From positions 1-14,395 of the forward strand of contig CAZQEN010000191.1 in assembly GCA_964591605.1 (NCBI GenBank): a DNA stretch of 14,395 nucleotides. Reading direction: 5' to 3'. The notes under the pieces were generated by a model. The model made no database searches, was not told the DNA's origin, and saw only the letters and a program-made list of their open reading frames with translations. Positions 1 to 7,201 of the stretch are shown here, in pieces. Numbering within the stretch: position 1 is the first letter of the stretch; each line of letters opens with the position of its first letter. Source of the stretch: CAYLLT01 sp964591605 (GTDB lineage: Bacteria; Planctomycetota; Phycisphaerae; UBA1845; PWPN01). The translations under genes were made by a program, and so were the position numbers.

Positions 1-3
1 TGT

Positions 4-1107
4 TCACCCACGGCCGGACTCCTTTCGCCGGGTTCTACGGCGCGGCGTCGGGCGCGGCGGGGGCGATGACTGCTCCAGCCGTTTGACCTCCTCGACGGCC
101 CGGTCGAAGTCGCTCGTCGGCTGCGTGGCCTCGAGCTGGCGGCGCTGCGCTTCGTACCGCTCGAACTGCGCGTGCGCGTGCTCTTCGGCGAGCTGATGTG
201 AGACCTGGCCGGCGTGGGTCAGGATGTTGCGCTCGTTGAATTGGAGGAACGCATCGAGCTTGCCGACCCAGTCGGCCATGTGCATCGGACGGTGACGGCG
301 GGCCTGGTCCTCGGCATAGTCGAGGTACATCGTCACGACGCGGTTGAGTTCACTCATCTCGTCGTGCGTCAGGTAGTTCTTGGCAATGGTCACGTCGGAC
401 TTGCGGATCGGTCCCTCGGGGGCGTTCTTCCAGGTGGTCAGGCCCATGTGCGGCCGCGAGGCGTCGGCGCGCGGGTGGATGATCTCGGCGGCGGTGTGGC
501 CGTGGATCGCCCAGTGCAGCTTGTTCTGGACGGTGGCGAAGAAGGCCTGGCTGGTCGGGTGCGTCGGGTCGTAGTCGATGCTGGTGGCGTAGATGTCGGT
601 GATCTTCTGGTAGAACATCCGCTCGCTGGCCCGGATGTCGCGGATGCGCTCCAGCAGCTCGTCAAAGTAGTCCGCGCCGATGGTGCGGCCTTCCTTGAGC
701 CGCTGGTCATCCAGCACGAAGCCCTTCACGAGCAGCTCGCGAAGCTGCGCCGTGGCCCACTGGCGAAACGCCGTGCCCCGGGCCGAGCGGACGCGGTAAC
801 CGACGGCCAGGATGGCGTCGAGGTTGTAGTGCTTGAGCGAGCGCTGAACGCGCCGACCCCCTTCGACCCGAACTTGTAAGAATTCCTTACAAGTTGCCGG
901 TTCGCCGAGTTCGCCCTCGTCATAAATGCTCTTGAGATGGATAGTTACGTTCTGTGGCGTGGTCTGGTAGAGCTCCGCCATGGCCGCCTGGGTGAGCCAG
1001 ACGGTCCGGCCGTCCAGGCGCACCTGAAGGCGCGTGGCCCCGTCCTGGTAGATGAGGATCTGGCCCGGCGGCGGCGGGGACTCGGGACCTTCGGCGGGAT
1101 GCGGCAT
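4..1107 (-). CDS. rhuM: RhuM-family protein (virulence protein RhuM / COG3943 type)
   Basis: Complete 367-residue cytoplasmic protein. The N-terminal half matches the RhuM family: a DNA-binding-like segment at about residues 36-60 (VWLTQAAMAELYQTTPQNV), then the hallmark block YNLDAILAVGYRVRSARGT at 94-112, followed by FRQWA. The middle (about 140-270) carries the usual long RhuM extension and the C-terminus is a basic Pro/Arg tail. The start is supported by AGAGGA (1119-1114 on the minus strand) 6 bases before the ATG; the stop lies at 4-6. RhuM was named from a Salmonella pathogenicity island, and homologues are common in mobile and defence-associated DNA, but the biochemical role is unsettled. 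No toxin, antitoxin or restriction partner is visible here, though the left neighbour lies outside the window. Family assignment is confident; function is not. Confidence 0.88.
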   Translation of the reverse strand: MPHPAEGPESPPPPGQILIYQDGATRLQVRLDGRTVWLTQAAMAELYQTTPQNVTIHLKSIYDEGELGEPATCKEFLQVRVEGGRRVQRSLKHYNLDAILAVGYRVRSARGTAFRQWATAQLRELLVKGFVLDDQRLKEGRTIGADYFDELLERIRDIRASERMFYQKITDIYATSIDYDPTHPTSQAFFATVQNKLHWAIHGHTAAEIIHPRADASRPHMGLTTWKNAPEGPIRKSDVTIAKNYLTHDEMSELNRVVTMYLDYAEDQARRHRPMHMADWVGKLDAFLQFNERNILTHAGQVSHQLAEEHAHAQFERYEAQRRQLEATQPTSDFDRAVEEVKRLEQSSPPPRPTPRRRTRRKESGRG

Positions 1108-1395
1108 CGCGGTTCCTCTCGCGCCGGCCGGTGGAGTCCTGCCCGAGGCAGAGTCCGTCCTGCCGGAACAGCCGGTATGCTAACTGCGGGCACCAGTCAT
1201 GCCAAGTAGAGGGGGCCAGAGTCGCCCGCCCTTCAGCCGGGCTGAACGCCGCACGCCCGGCTCACGTCCCTTCGCAACAGGCACACGCCGTGTGCCGTCC
1301 GCCCGCTGCCGCACCTGCTGCGCCGACCCCCGCCCGCCCGGAGCAGCCGATGTGTTCTACTCCAGAGCGGGCCCACCGCGCCCGCCCCACGGGCA

Positions 1396-1509
1396 GCGGA
1401 CCACGGACAACGGACCAAATGTACAAATCGAACCCAATTTCCCCCCGAGTACCCCCGCCCCCCGACCCCCCGCCCGGCCGCCGAACACGAAAGAAGGACC
1501 ACGGACCAC
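1396..1509. repeat. Heptanucleotide repeat GGACCAC, two short arrays
   Basis: Three consecutive 7-bp units, GGACCAC, GGACAAC and GGACCAA, occupy 1396-1416. Two perfect GGACCAC units recur at 1496-1509. The second array begins exactly 100 bases after the first. The sequence between them is C-rich and non-repetitive. Confidence 0.75.
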
Positions 1510-1560
1510 CGCACAAAACAACAAAAAGAACCCCATTTCCCCCCCAAAGCCCCCGGCCCC

Positions 1561-1629
1561 TTTCGACTTTCGACTTTCGACTTTTCCCCTCCTCAATCGA
1601 CAATCGACAATCGGAAATCGACAATCCCC
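1561..1629. repeat. Heptanucleotide repeats TTTCGAC x3 and AATCGAC x5 (degenerate)
   Basis: TTTCGAC occurs three times in perfect tandem at 1561-1581. After 13 bases, AATCGAC-type units run with an exact 7-bp period: 1595-1601, 1602-1608, 1609-1615 (AATCGGA), 1616-1622 and 1623-1629 (AATCCCC). The TCGAC core is shared by both arrays. The 7-bp period resembles in kind the short tandemly repeated heptanucleotides known from cyanobacteria; no homology to those is claimed. Confidence 0.85.
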
Positions 1630-1693
1630 AACCCCCCCCGGCCCCCACAGGGGGTGGCCGCTACGGGGGGGCGGCTTGCGGATCGACCACCGC

Positions 1694-3595
1694 TCAGTCG
1701 GCACAGGTGGGGTTTCCAGGGGTGTCGGGGCCCAAGAGGTAGAGGACGAAACGGGTGGTATCGAGGGAGTTGACGACGGCGCTGGCGTCGAGGTCGGCGG
1801 GAGCGCAGGCGGAGCCGGCGGGGGCCGGGGAGCCCAGGCACGCCTGGAAGCGGCCGAAGTCGGACTGATCCACGTCGCCGTCCCCATCGAAATCGCCGGG
1901 GATGTGCGGCGGGCAGCCGTGGGGGTCGACGGGGGAGCCGGGCACGGTGCCGGGGCAGGCGTCGCAGGTGTCGACGATGCCGTCGCCGTCGTCGTCGGGG
2001 GTGAGCGTCAGACCGCAGGGGTCGGGGCGCGTGGGGTCGTCGTAGTACGCCCGGTAGTCGGCCAGCCAGACGTAGTAGTCGACGCAGTCGATCAGGCCGT
2101 CGGCGTTGTAGTCGGCCGCGAGATGGAACGCCGCGTCGCCCCAGCTCGACCCGAAGGCGGGCTGAATCAGGGCGCAGTCGCCGCCGTCAACCTGCCCGTC
2201 GCCGTTGATGTCGACTTTCAGCCCCGCGGGAGTCGTCAAGGAGCGGGCGTCGGCGCGGTACGCGGTGCCGAAGGAGTCACGAGCCTGGAGACTCCAGTAC
2301 AAGGTGCTTGAGGGAGGTATAAAACCCGTCGAGAGGCTCGGCGCGGCCGGCGACGTGAACATAACGGCCAACTGATCGGGGCCGGGTCCCATCAGAAGGT
2401 CATAGGCCAGGCTGTTCTCGCTGGTGGTGCAGCCCAGGGTGGTGCCGGTGATCGCTACGACTTCACCGCTGCCCGGCCCGGTCAGCTCGATGGGCTGGGG
2501 CAGACGGCCGGGATACGAGGCGGCGTTGAACTGCTCGAGGTGGACGGTCTGGGGCGTATCGAGTACGAGCCGGAAGTAATACGGCGAATTCGCGAGAATG
2601 GGCATGCGGTAGTTGGCGCCGTGCTCGAGGACGGAAGTGAACACGCCGGCGACCACGCCGTGATTGTAGATATCGGTGGTGAAGATCTGGGGATAGATCG
2701 AGTTCAGGTAGTAGCTGGGCGGCAGGGAGTGGTCCCCCACCATGCTGACATTGAGGCAGCGGCTGCGGAAAGTGGCGAACCCGGCGGAGCTCGAGAAGAA
2801 GTTCTGGACCCAGGGGGCGTTGCCAGCGACGGGGTTGCTGAGGAAGTCGAGGATGGTCGCGTCGTAGTTGCGGCAGGCGGCGTCGAGCAGATTGACGATG
2901 GTCACCGCGTAGCGCGGGTCGCGGTAGATCTTGTTGAGGCGGATCGCGCTGTCGATGGCGGGCATGCCGCCCGTGCTGAAGCCGCAGGTCTGAATGGGCC
3001 GGCTGTATGCGGGAGCGACGCGGGAAAGGAAGGCGATCAGCGCGTCGGCACAGCGTTCATACGGCGGGCCGTACAGGAAAGTGACCACGTTCGCGCGGGC
3101 CTGCCAGTCAGAGCCATGATCCCAGTTACCCCCGCCGGTATTGCAGTTGCCGCCGCTGAAGAAGACCTGCGTGGGCTTGGCCGGATCGAACGGCGGGTTC
3201 TGGTGGATGAGCTGGATTGAGCTCTGAATGGCCGCGACGATGGTGAGCTGGATCGTGTCGGGCGGGCTGTCGACTTCGCCGTCGTTGACGACGAGCTGCA
3301 GGACGGCCGTGCCGATCGTGTTGGCGACGGGGGTAGCCGTGACGGTGGGGGCGGCGGTGTCGGCGCCGGCGATGTTGAGGGCGGGGCCGGAAAGCTGCGT
3401 CCAGGTGTAGGTGACGATGGCGTCGCCGGGGTCGGGGTCGAACGAGGCGGAGCCATCAAGCGTGAGCGGTTGGGCGTCGAGGTAGCGGTCAGGCCCCGCG
3501 ACGGCCACGGGCGGCTGGTTGGCCAGGAGGGAGTGTGCGCTGCAGGGAAGGGCGATGCAGAGGCAGGTCAGACCAAGCGTTAGGTCCGCTCGCAT
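1694..3595 (-). CDS. Secreted multidomain protein: PKD-like, alpha/beta-hydrolase-like, dockerin and TSP3-type repeats
   Basis: 633 residues. A signal peptide spans about residues 1-25 (hydrophobic LTLGLTCLCIALPCSA). Residues 27-121 form a PKD/REJ-like beta domain (PPVAVAGPDR, LDGSASFDPDPGD, VNDGEVDSPPDT). Residues about 122-345 look like an alpha/beta-hydrolase fold with the nucleophile-elbow-like motif GFSTGG (Ser207); Asp238 and His289 or His312 are candidate partners, which is inference. A fibronectin-like segment covers about 360-455. Calcium-loop repeats follow: a dockerin-like pair (DINGDGQVDGGD at 462-473, ADYNADGLIDCVD at 494-506), a TSP3-like DDDGDGIVDTCDACP at 534-548, and another dockerin-like pair at about 567-622. 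GGGAG lies 5 bases before the ATG. Domain mixes like this are common in Planctomycetota secretomes. Substrate is unknown; an esterase or polymer-degrading role is possible. Confidence 0.82.
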   Translation of the reverse strand: MRADLTLGLTCLCIALPCSAHSLLANQPPVAVAGPDRYLDAQPLTLDGSASFDPDPGDAIVTYTWTQLSGPALNIAGADTAAPTVTATPVANTIGTAVLQLVVNDGEVDSPPDTIQLTIVAAIQSSIQLIHQNPPFDPAKPTQVFFSGGNCNTGGGNWDHGSDWQARANVVTFLYGPPYERCADALIAFLSRVAPAYSRPIQTCGFSTGGMPAIDSAIRLNKIYRDPRYAVTIVNLLDAACRNYDATILDFLSNPVAGNAPWVQNFFSSSAGFATFRSRCLNVSMVGDHSLPPSYYLNSIYPQIFTTDIYNHGVVAGVFTSVLEHGANYRMPILANSPYYFRLVLDTPQTVHLEQFNAASYPGRLPQPIELTGPGSGEVVAITGTTLGCTTSENSLAYDLLMGPGPDQLAVMFTSPAAPSLSTGFIPPSSTLYWSLQARDSFGTAYRADARSLTTPAGLKVDINGDGQVDGGDCALIQPAFGSSWGDAAFHLAADYNADGLIDCVDYYVWLADYRAYYDDPTRPDPCGLTLTPDDDGDGIVDTCDACPGTVPGSPVDPHGCPPHIPGDFDGDGDVDQSDFGRFQACLGSPAPAGSACAPADLDASAVVNSLDTTRFVLYLLGPDTPGNPTCAD

Positions 3596-3876
3596 GGGTG
3601 CTCCCGGGAATGGAGGGTTCTGATCAGCACGAGGCGGATCACGCTGTGTTCGATCAGTCTGTACTCAATAGACGCTCGAGCGACGCGGGTGTTACATACG
3701 GCACATGCGGAGCGCTGTTCAGATCGAGCGCGCTGGCGAGGGCGACGCTCAGGTGGCTGCCCAGTCCTCTCCGTGAACCCCTCGCCCGCCGCCGCGGATC
3801 TTCGACTGGTGCTTCGGCTGCTACTCGGGGCAAGGCACCCTCGACGCACACAGCACACCCCGGGCCCGCCGGCGCG

Positions 3877-4623
3877 TCAGCCCAGAAGCGGCCGAAGGTT
3901 GCGAAAGCTGGTGGCCAGGCTGTCGAGCGGATCGCCGCTGCAGGTGTCCTGTTCGACGATGCCCCAGACGGCGCCGGCGCGGTCGGCCGCGGGGAGGATC
4001 TGCGACCAGTCCAGGATGCCCGTCCCGACGGGGGCGAAGCTTTGGTGGGCGTCGCTGGCCATGTCCTTGAGGTGCACGAGTGGACAGCGGCCGCTGAGCC
4101 GGCTCAGCCACTCGGCCGGGTCGTCGCCGCCATGCCGGATCCAGTAGGTGTCGAGCTCGGCCTGGACATGGGCCGGATCGGTCTCGTCAAAGAGAAGCTG
4201 CAGGGCGGAGCGATCGCCCACCCGGACGAACTCAAAACTGTGGTTGTGATAGCAGAGCTGGATCTCCCGCTCGCGGCAGCGGCGTCCGGACCGGTTGAGC
4301 AGGGCGGCGCACGCCCGCCAGCCCGCCTCGTCACGGCGCCGTTCCTCCGGCAGGTACGGGCAGACCAGGTACTTCGCACCGAGCGAGTGGCTGTCATCGA
4401 TGGCCTGGTCGAGGTCTCGTTCGAGCCGGTCCACCGGGCAATGGTCGCTGCAGACGGCCAGGCCGCAGTCGGACAGAACCTGCCGGAGTTGCGGGGCGGC
4501 GTAGCCTGCGTGGCCGGCCAGCTCCACGTGCTCATAGCCCAGGCCGCGGACCCGCTGGAGCGTCCCGACGAAGTCGCGCTCCAGCAACTGGCGGACGGTG
4601 TAGAGCTGAGCGGCCATGCGCAT
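3877..4623 (-). CDS. Sugar phosphate isomerase/epimerase-like TIM barrel protein
   Basis: Xylose-isomerase-like TIM barrel (AP endonuclease 2 family), about 248 residues, within the usual size for single-domain members. It starts with the family's AAQLYTVRQLL pattern. Metal-site motifs appear in order: VELAG near residue 35, YHNHSFEF near 125-132, AELDTYW near 155-161, HLKD near 184-187 and GIVEQD near 221-226; these supply the expected Glu/His/Asp ligands. I chose the ATG at 4623 because GGGAG (4636-4632) sits 8 bases upstream; a GTG at 4632 is too close to that site, and an ATG at 4617 is also possible. Relatives interconvert keto sugars or inositol derivatives in the cytoplasm; the exact substrate cannot be read here. 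It is transcribed divergently from the CHRD gene. The 3596-3876 gap downstream shows no gene. Confidence 0.87.
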   Translation of the reverse strand: MRMAAQLYTVRQLLERDFVGTLQRVRGLGYEHVELAGHAGYAAPQLRQVLSDCGLAVCSDHCPVDRLERDLDQAIDDSHSLGAKYLVCPYLPEERRRDEAGWRACAALLNRSGRRCREREIQLCYHNHSFEFVRVGDRSALQLLFDETDPAHVQAELDTYWIRHGGDDPAEWLSRLSGRCPLVHLKDMASDAHQSFAPVGTGILDWSQILPAADRAGAVWGIVEQDTCSGDPLDSLATSFRNLRPLLG

Positions 4624-4649
4624 CGGACACACTCCCGGCGGTCATGCTA

Positions 4650-4664
4650 CCGCGGCGGCCGCGG
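4650..4664. promoter_or_regulatory. Perfect 15-bp palindrome between divergent genes
   Basis: CCGCGGCGGCCGCGG is a perfect inverted repeat of 7-bp arms around one G. It lies 27 bases upstream of the isomerase-like gene start and about 150 bases before the opposite promoter. It could be an operator or simply a product of high GC content. Confidence 0.3.
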
Positions 4665-4748
4665 AGCGGGAAGGATCGCCCGGGGCAGGCCCCCCGGCGC
4701 AGGCCAGCGATGTGGGGTGTGTGATCTGAAATCCGAGAATGAGGGGTT

Positions 4749-4771
4749 CAGCAATGTGCAAGCCATTGCTG
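4749..4771. promoter_or_regulatory. 8-bp inverted repeat upstream of the CHRD gene promoter
   Basis: CAGCAATG, a 7-base loop, then CATTGCTG form a perfect inverted repeat of mixed base composition, ending 41 bases before the -35 box of the CHRD gene. A regulator site is plausible; a transcript hairpin on the divergent side is the alternative. Confidence 0.4.
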
Positions 4772-4812
4772 GACAACGAGTAATGATATGTGAGGTTCGC
4801 AGCAGTTCTGAC

Positions 4813-4842
4813 TTGAAATCCGGGGGGGCAGGCCGATAAAAT
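4813..4842 (+). promoter_or_regulatory. Sigma70-type promoter for the CHRD/PEP-CTERM gene
   Basis: TTGAAA at 4813-4818 (5 of 6 consensus) and TAAAAT at 4837-4842 (5 of 6) are separated by 18 bases. The predicted transcript would start near 4849, giving a leader of about 100 bases before the ATG at 4952. A near copy of the -35 context (CTGAAATCCG) occurs about 80 bases upstream without a -10 box. Confidence 0.6.
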
Positions 4843-4940
4843 GCTGCTGTCGACGAAAATCGGGACCGGGTTTAACGTCGGCTCAATTCTTCACGTCAAG
4901 GCGTGGCGGAAAGAGCGATTCCGTATCGAATTCCTTAAAA

Positions 4941-4946
4941 AGGAGG
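4941..4946 (+). promoter_or_regulatory. Strong Shine-Dalgarno site AGGAGG
   Basis: AGGAGG lies 5 bases before the ATG at 4952. It fixes the CHRD gene start there and excludes the in-frame ATG at 4841, which overlaps the promoter -10 box. Confidence 0.85.
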
Positions 4947-4951
4947 ACGAG

Positions 4952-5470
4952 ATGCGCAGAGACTGTTTCTGGGCGCTGGCGGTCGCGGTCTGTGTGTCGA
5001 CGCTCGCTTCGCCGGCTACGGCGGCGATTCACAATCTCACTGCGTTCCTCGACGGAGCGCAGGAAACGCCGCCGGTGGCGACAACGGGTACCGGCAGTGC
5101 CACGATGACGCTGGACGACGTGACCAACATGTTCACACTGACCGGCACGTTCTCAGATCTGATTGGTACCACCACAAACGCTCATGTTCACGGCCCGTCA
5201 CCCCTGGGGGGCCCCGGGGTTGGCGTGCAGTTCGGCATCACCTACACCCCTGGGGTCACGTCTGGAAGCATCAGCTTCAACGGCGTGATCACGCCGGCGC
5301 AGACCCAGATGATTCTGGACGGGCTCACGTACATCAACATCCACACGAGCTTCCGGTCGGGTGGTGAGATTCGCGGCCAGATCCTGCCGGAACCTGCGAC
5401 GGCCTGCTCGCTCCTGGGCGGACTGCTGGCCTTGACCGGCGTGCGTCGGCGGCGCGTTGCGGTGGCCTGA
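4952..5470 (+). CDS. CHRD-domain protein with PEP-CTERM sorting tail
   Basis: 172 residues. A signal peptide covers about residues 1-25 (ALAVAVCVSTLASPATA). The CHRD domain follows at about 27-145: LDGAQETPPVATTGTGSA, then AHVHGP at 77-82, and the closing YINIHTSFRSGGEIRGQI. The C-terminus is a PEP-CTERM signal: PEP at 146-148, a hydrophobic stretch SLLGGLLALTGV at 153-164 and the basic RRRR at 165-168. Such tails are cut by exosortase during export, and these systems are associated with extracellular polysaccharide production. The polysaccharide locus 3 kb downstream fits that link; no exosortase gene is in the window. CHRD domains were first seen in chordin; their bacterial role is unknown. 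The start is fixed by AGGAGG 5 bases upstream. The gene probably has its own promoter. Confidence 0.9.
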   Translation: MRRDCFWALAVAVCVSTLASPATAAIHNLTAFLDGAQETPPVATTGTGSATMTLDDVTNMFTLTGTFSDLIGTTTNAHVHGPSPLGGPGVGVQFGITYTPGVTSGSISFNGVITPAQTQMILDGLTYINIHTSFRSGGEIRGQILPEPATACSLLGGLLALTGVRRRRVAVA

Positions 5471-5520
5471 CGGGCCATCGGCGGCTGCAGAATGCTGGAC
5501 AACTCCCAGTTCAGGCGGGC

Positions 5521-5538
5521 CGACGCCCTCGGGCGTCG
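5521..5538. terminator. Stem-loop after the CHRD gene (possible terminator, no T-run)
   Basis: CGACGCC, loop CTCG, GGCGTCG: a perfect 7-bp stem 50 bases after the CHRD stop and 32 bases before the dehydrogenase start. Without a T-run it is not a typical intrinsic terminator; it may stabilise the upstream mRNA end. Confidence 0.4.
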
Positions 5539-5570
5539 AGTCCGCGCGCCGTTTCGGGTACGCTGAACGG

Positions 5571-6710
5571 ATGGCCACCGTTCGAGCGGCGGTGATCCCC
5601 GCTCCCCATCAACCTGTAGAAGTGCGTGAGCTGCCCGCACCGGAGCTCGAGCCGGAGTCGGCGCTGCTGCGCGTGATGCACAGCGAGGTCTGCGGCACCG
5701 ACGTGCATCTGCAGCACGGGCGGCTGGGCGGGGTGCCGTATCCTCTCATTCCGGGGCACGTGAGCGTGGGCGTGCTGGAGCGGATCCGCGGCCGCGTGCT
5801 GGACGTCGAGGGGCGGCCACTCGAAGAGGGACAGGTCGTCACCTTCCTGGACGTGCATCGCACGTGTGGCCGGTGCTGGTATTGCCTGGTAGCCAGGGCC
5901 TCGACGCGCTGCCCGGAGCGGAAGGTGTACGGCATCACCTACGGGCTCGAGGACGGCTGGGCCGGCGGCTGGTGCGAGGTGGTATATCTGCGTCCGGGGA
6001 CGCGGGTGCTGCCGCTGAGGGGCGTTTCGCCGGAGCGGTTCATGGCCGGCGGATGCGGGCTGCCGACCGCCGTCCATGCGGTGCAGCGCGCGGAGATCGG
6101 GCTGGGCGACACCGTGCTGGTGCTTGGCAGCGGGCCGGTGGGCCTTTCCGCGATCGCCCTGTCAAGGGCGTGCGGCGCCGGGCGGGTGTTGTGTATCGGC
6201 GGGCCGGCCCGGCGTCTGGACGCGGCCCGGCGCATGGGGGCCGCCGAGACTCTCGACGTCACGCGGCCGGGATGTTCGCCGGAGACCGATGATCCGGAGG
6301 CGATCGTTGCGGAGCGAATCGAGTGGATCCGTACCCAGTGCGGCGGCCGGGGAGCCGACGTGGTGGTCGAGGCCACCGGGGTCGCGGAAGCGGTCACGCA
6401 GGCGATGCGCTTCGCCCGGGACGCGGGCCGTGTGGTGATCGTGGGGCAGTACACCGACGCGGGCCCGGCCACATTCAACCCGCACTGGGACCTGAATCGC
6501 AAGCACCTTGACGTTCGCGGCTGCTGGGGCTGCGATTTCTCACACGTGCACCGCGGGCTGGAATACCTGCGCCATGGAGCGCTGGCCGGTCTCTGGGATA
6601 AAATCGAGCTGGCCCGGTACTCGCTGGACCAGGCTCAGTCGGGGCTGGATGCGGTGGCCGATGGCCGGGTGGTCAAAGCGCTCATCTCGCCGCAGTGGAC
6701 GGATGGATGA
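5571..6710 (+). CDS. Zinc-dependent medium-chain alcohol dehydrogenase-like protein
   Basis: 379 residues, typical for the family. The N-terminal GroES-like domain holds catalytic-zinc residues Cys41 (VCGTD) and His63 (PGH). The structural zinc loop follows the C-x2-C-x2-C-x7-C pattern (CGRCWYC then CP, about 104-118). The Rossmann domain has GSGPVG and later the VVEATG motif typical of nucleotide-binding members. It probably oxidises an alcohol or polyol, or reduces the matching carbonyl, with NAD(P)+. One oddity is that the usual GHE after the catalytic His reads GHV (Val64), so the conserved glutamate is absent. I chose the ATG at 5571 because family similarity begins there; no clear Shine-Dalgarno site is visible. 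An upstream in-frame extension to 5457 overlaps the CHRD gene and looks non-coding. The substrate is unknown. Confidence 0.88.
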   Translation: MATVRAAVIPAPHQPVEVRELPAPELEPESALLRVMHSEVCGTDVHLQHGRLGGVPYPLIPGHVSVGVLERIRGRVLDVEGRPLEEGQVVTFLDVHRTCGRCWYCLVARASTRCPERKVYGITYGLEDGWAGGWCEVVYLRPGTRVLPLRGVSPERFMAGGCGLPTAVHAVQRAEIGLGDTVLVLGSGPVGLSAIALSRACGAGRVLCIGGPARRLDAARRMGAAETLDVTRPGCSPETDDPEAIVAERIEWIRTQCGGRGADVVVEATGVAEAVTQAMRFARDAGRVVIVGQYTDAGPATFNPHWDLNRKHLDVRGCWGCDFSHVHRGLEYLRHGALAGLWDKIELARYSLDQAQSGLDAVADGRVVKALISPQWTDG

Positions 6711-6770
6711 CAGACGGGAAGGGGGATCTGGGCAGGGCGCGGCCCGCAGGCGGCTCCCAGGCAAAGAGCT

Positions 6771-6811
6771 GCCCGGAGTGCGAGGGGGGAGACGGGTCTC
6801 GCACTCCGGGC
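6771..6811. terminator. Perfect 13-bp inverted repeat after the dehydrogenase gene
   Basis: GCCCGGAGTGCGA (6771-6783) and TCGCACTCCGGGC (6799-6811) are perfect reverse complements around a 15-base G-rich loop. It starts 61 bases after the dehydrogenase stop. A stem this long is very unlikely by chance. No T-run follows, so it is either a non-canonical terminator, an mRNA 3' stabiliser or a mobile-repeat remnant. A second, nested hairpin GAGAC-GG-GTCTC (6789-6800) competes with it. Confidence 0.6.
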
Positions 6812-6942
6812 GTCATGGATCAGGCGTGCCCACCAGCGCAGGGGGCAGGGTGACGCGACGAGATACGAAGGTAATCCCGTGTGTGGCCAGACCACCCCTG
6901 TGCGCTCCACTCTAACATGCCGGGCCCGCCCGGTCAAGCACA

Positions 6943-7201
6943 AAAACCGGTTTTATCAAGTCTCCTGTCGGGGGTCGGGCTTGAACCGGCAGATCCTCAC
7001 CGGTCCGCTTGCGGATTCAAGTCCGGGTGAACCCGGCGAAAGAGTATTAAGGAGCCCAGATGGGGTGTCAGGCATTCTACAGCCTCCTCGTGGCTCATCG
7101 TCCCACGAGGTGGGCGCGGCCGGAAGTCTCTGTCCGGCCAGGACGGATCGGCGAGCGCGATCCGGCCTGATCGGAGTGGGTAAGGCAGGACACGGCCGAT
7201 C
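6943..7201. other. Gene-free cluster of perfect stem-loops (candidate structured RNA)
   Basis: There is no convincing gene here but a dense run of inverted repeats: the 12-bp palindrome AAAACCGGTTTT (6943-6954); TCCG-CTTG-CGGA (7004-7015); CCGGG-TGAA-CCCGG (7023-7036); CCTCGTGG/CCACGAGG (7086-7093/7103-7110, 9-base loop); GGCCGGA/TCCGGCC (7118-7124/7133-7139); CGGATCG/CGATCCG (7144-7150/7158-7164); and GATCGG/CCGATC (7169-7174/7196-7201). The last four follow each other almost without gaps. The strand of any transcript is unknown. High GC raises the chance background, so a functional RNA is only a hypothesis. The flanks 6812-6942 and 7202-7390 show no gene; the latter holds a GTCCCG/CGGGAC hairpin at 7311-7329. 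Confidence 0.4.

Larger units (their letters stand above)
1108..1693. other. Gene-free, C-rich low-complexity spacer
   Basis: No believable gene lies in these 586 bases; the open frames are biased in composition and overlap each other. From about 1430 to 1660 the plus strand has very few G but many runs of five to eight C, so the minus strand, which is the coding strand for both flanking genes, is G-rich there and could form G-quadruplexes. The 1396-1629 part contains 7-bp tandem repeats, listed separately. An imperfect hairpin at 1640-1659 lies 34 bases past the stop of the secreted-protein gene and could help end its transcript, but it has no T-run. Confidence 0.6.

Noticed and set aside
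1199..2311. 370-codon plus-strand open frame
   Set aside because: It runs through heptamer repeats and C-tracts and then antisense to the calcium-repeat part of the secreted protein.
3535..4839. 434-codon plus-strand open frame
   Set aside because: It is antisense to the isomerase-like gene and has no recognisable domain.
6965..7036. tRNA-like sequence on the minus strand (T-arm-like GGTTCAAGC and anticodon-arm-like CGGACTTGAATCCG)
   Set aside because: The arms do not assemble into a cloverleaf: the T-stem has a mismatch, the anticodon loop has six bases, and no D-arm or acceptor stem is found.
7060..7170. 36-codon frame with AAGGAG 5 bases before its ATG
   Set aside because: The good ribosome site is notable, but the peptide is Arg/Pro-rich without motifs and the DNA is better explained by back-to-back stem-loops.
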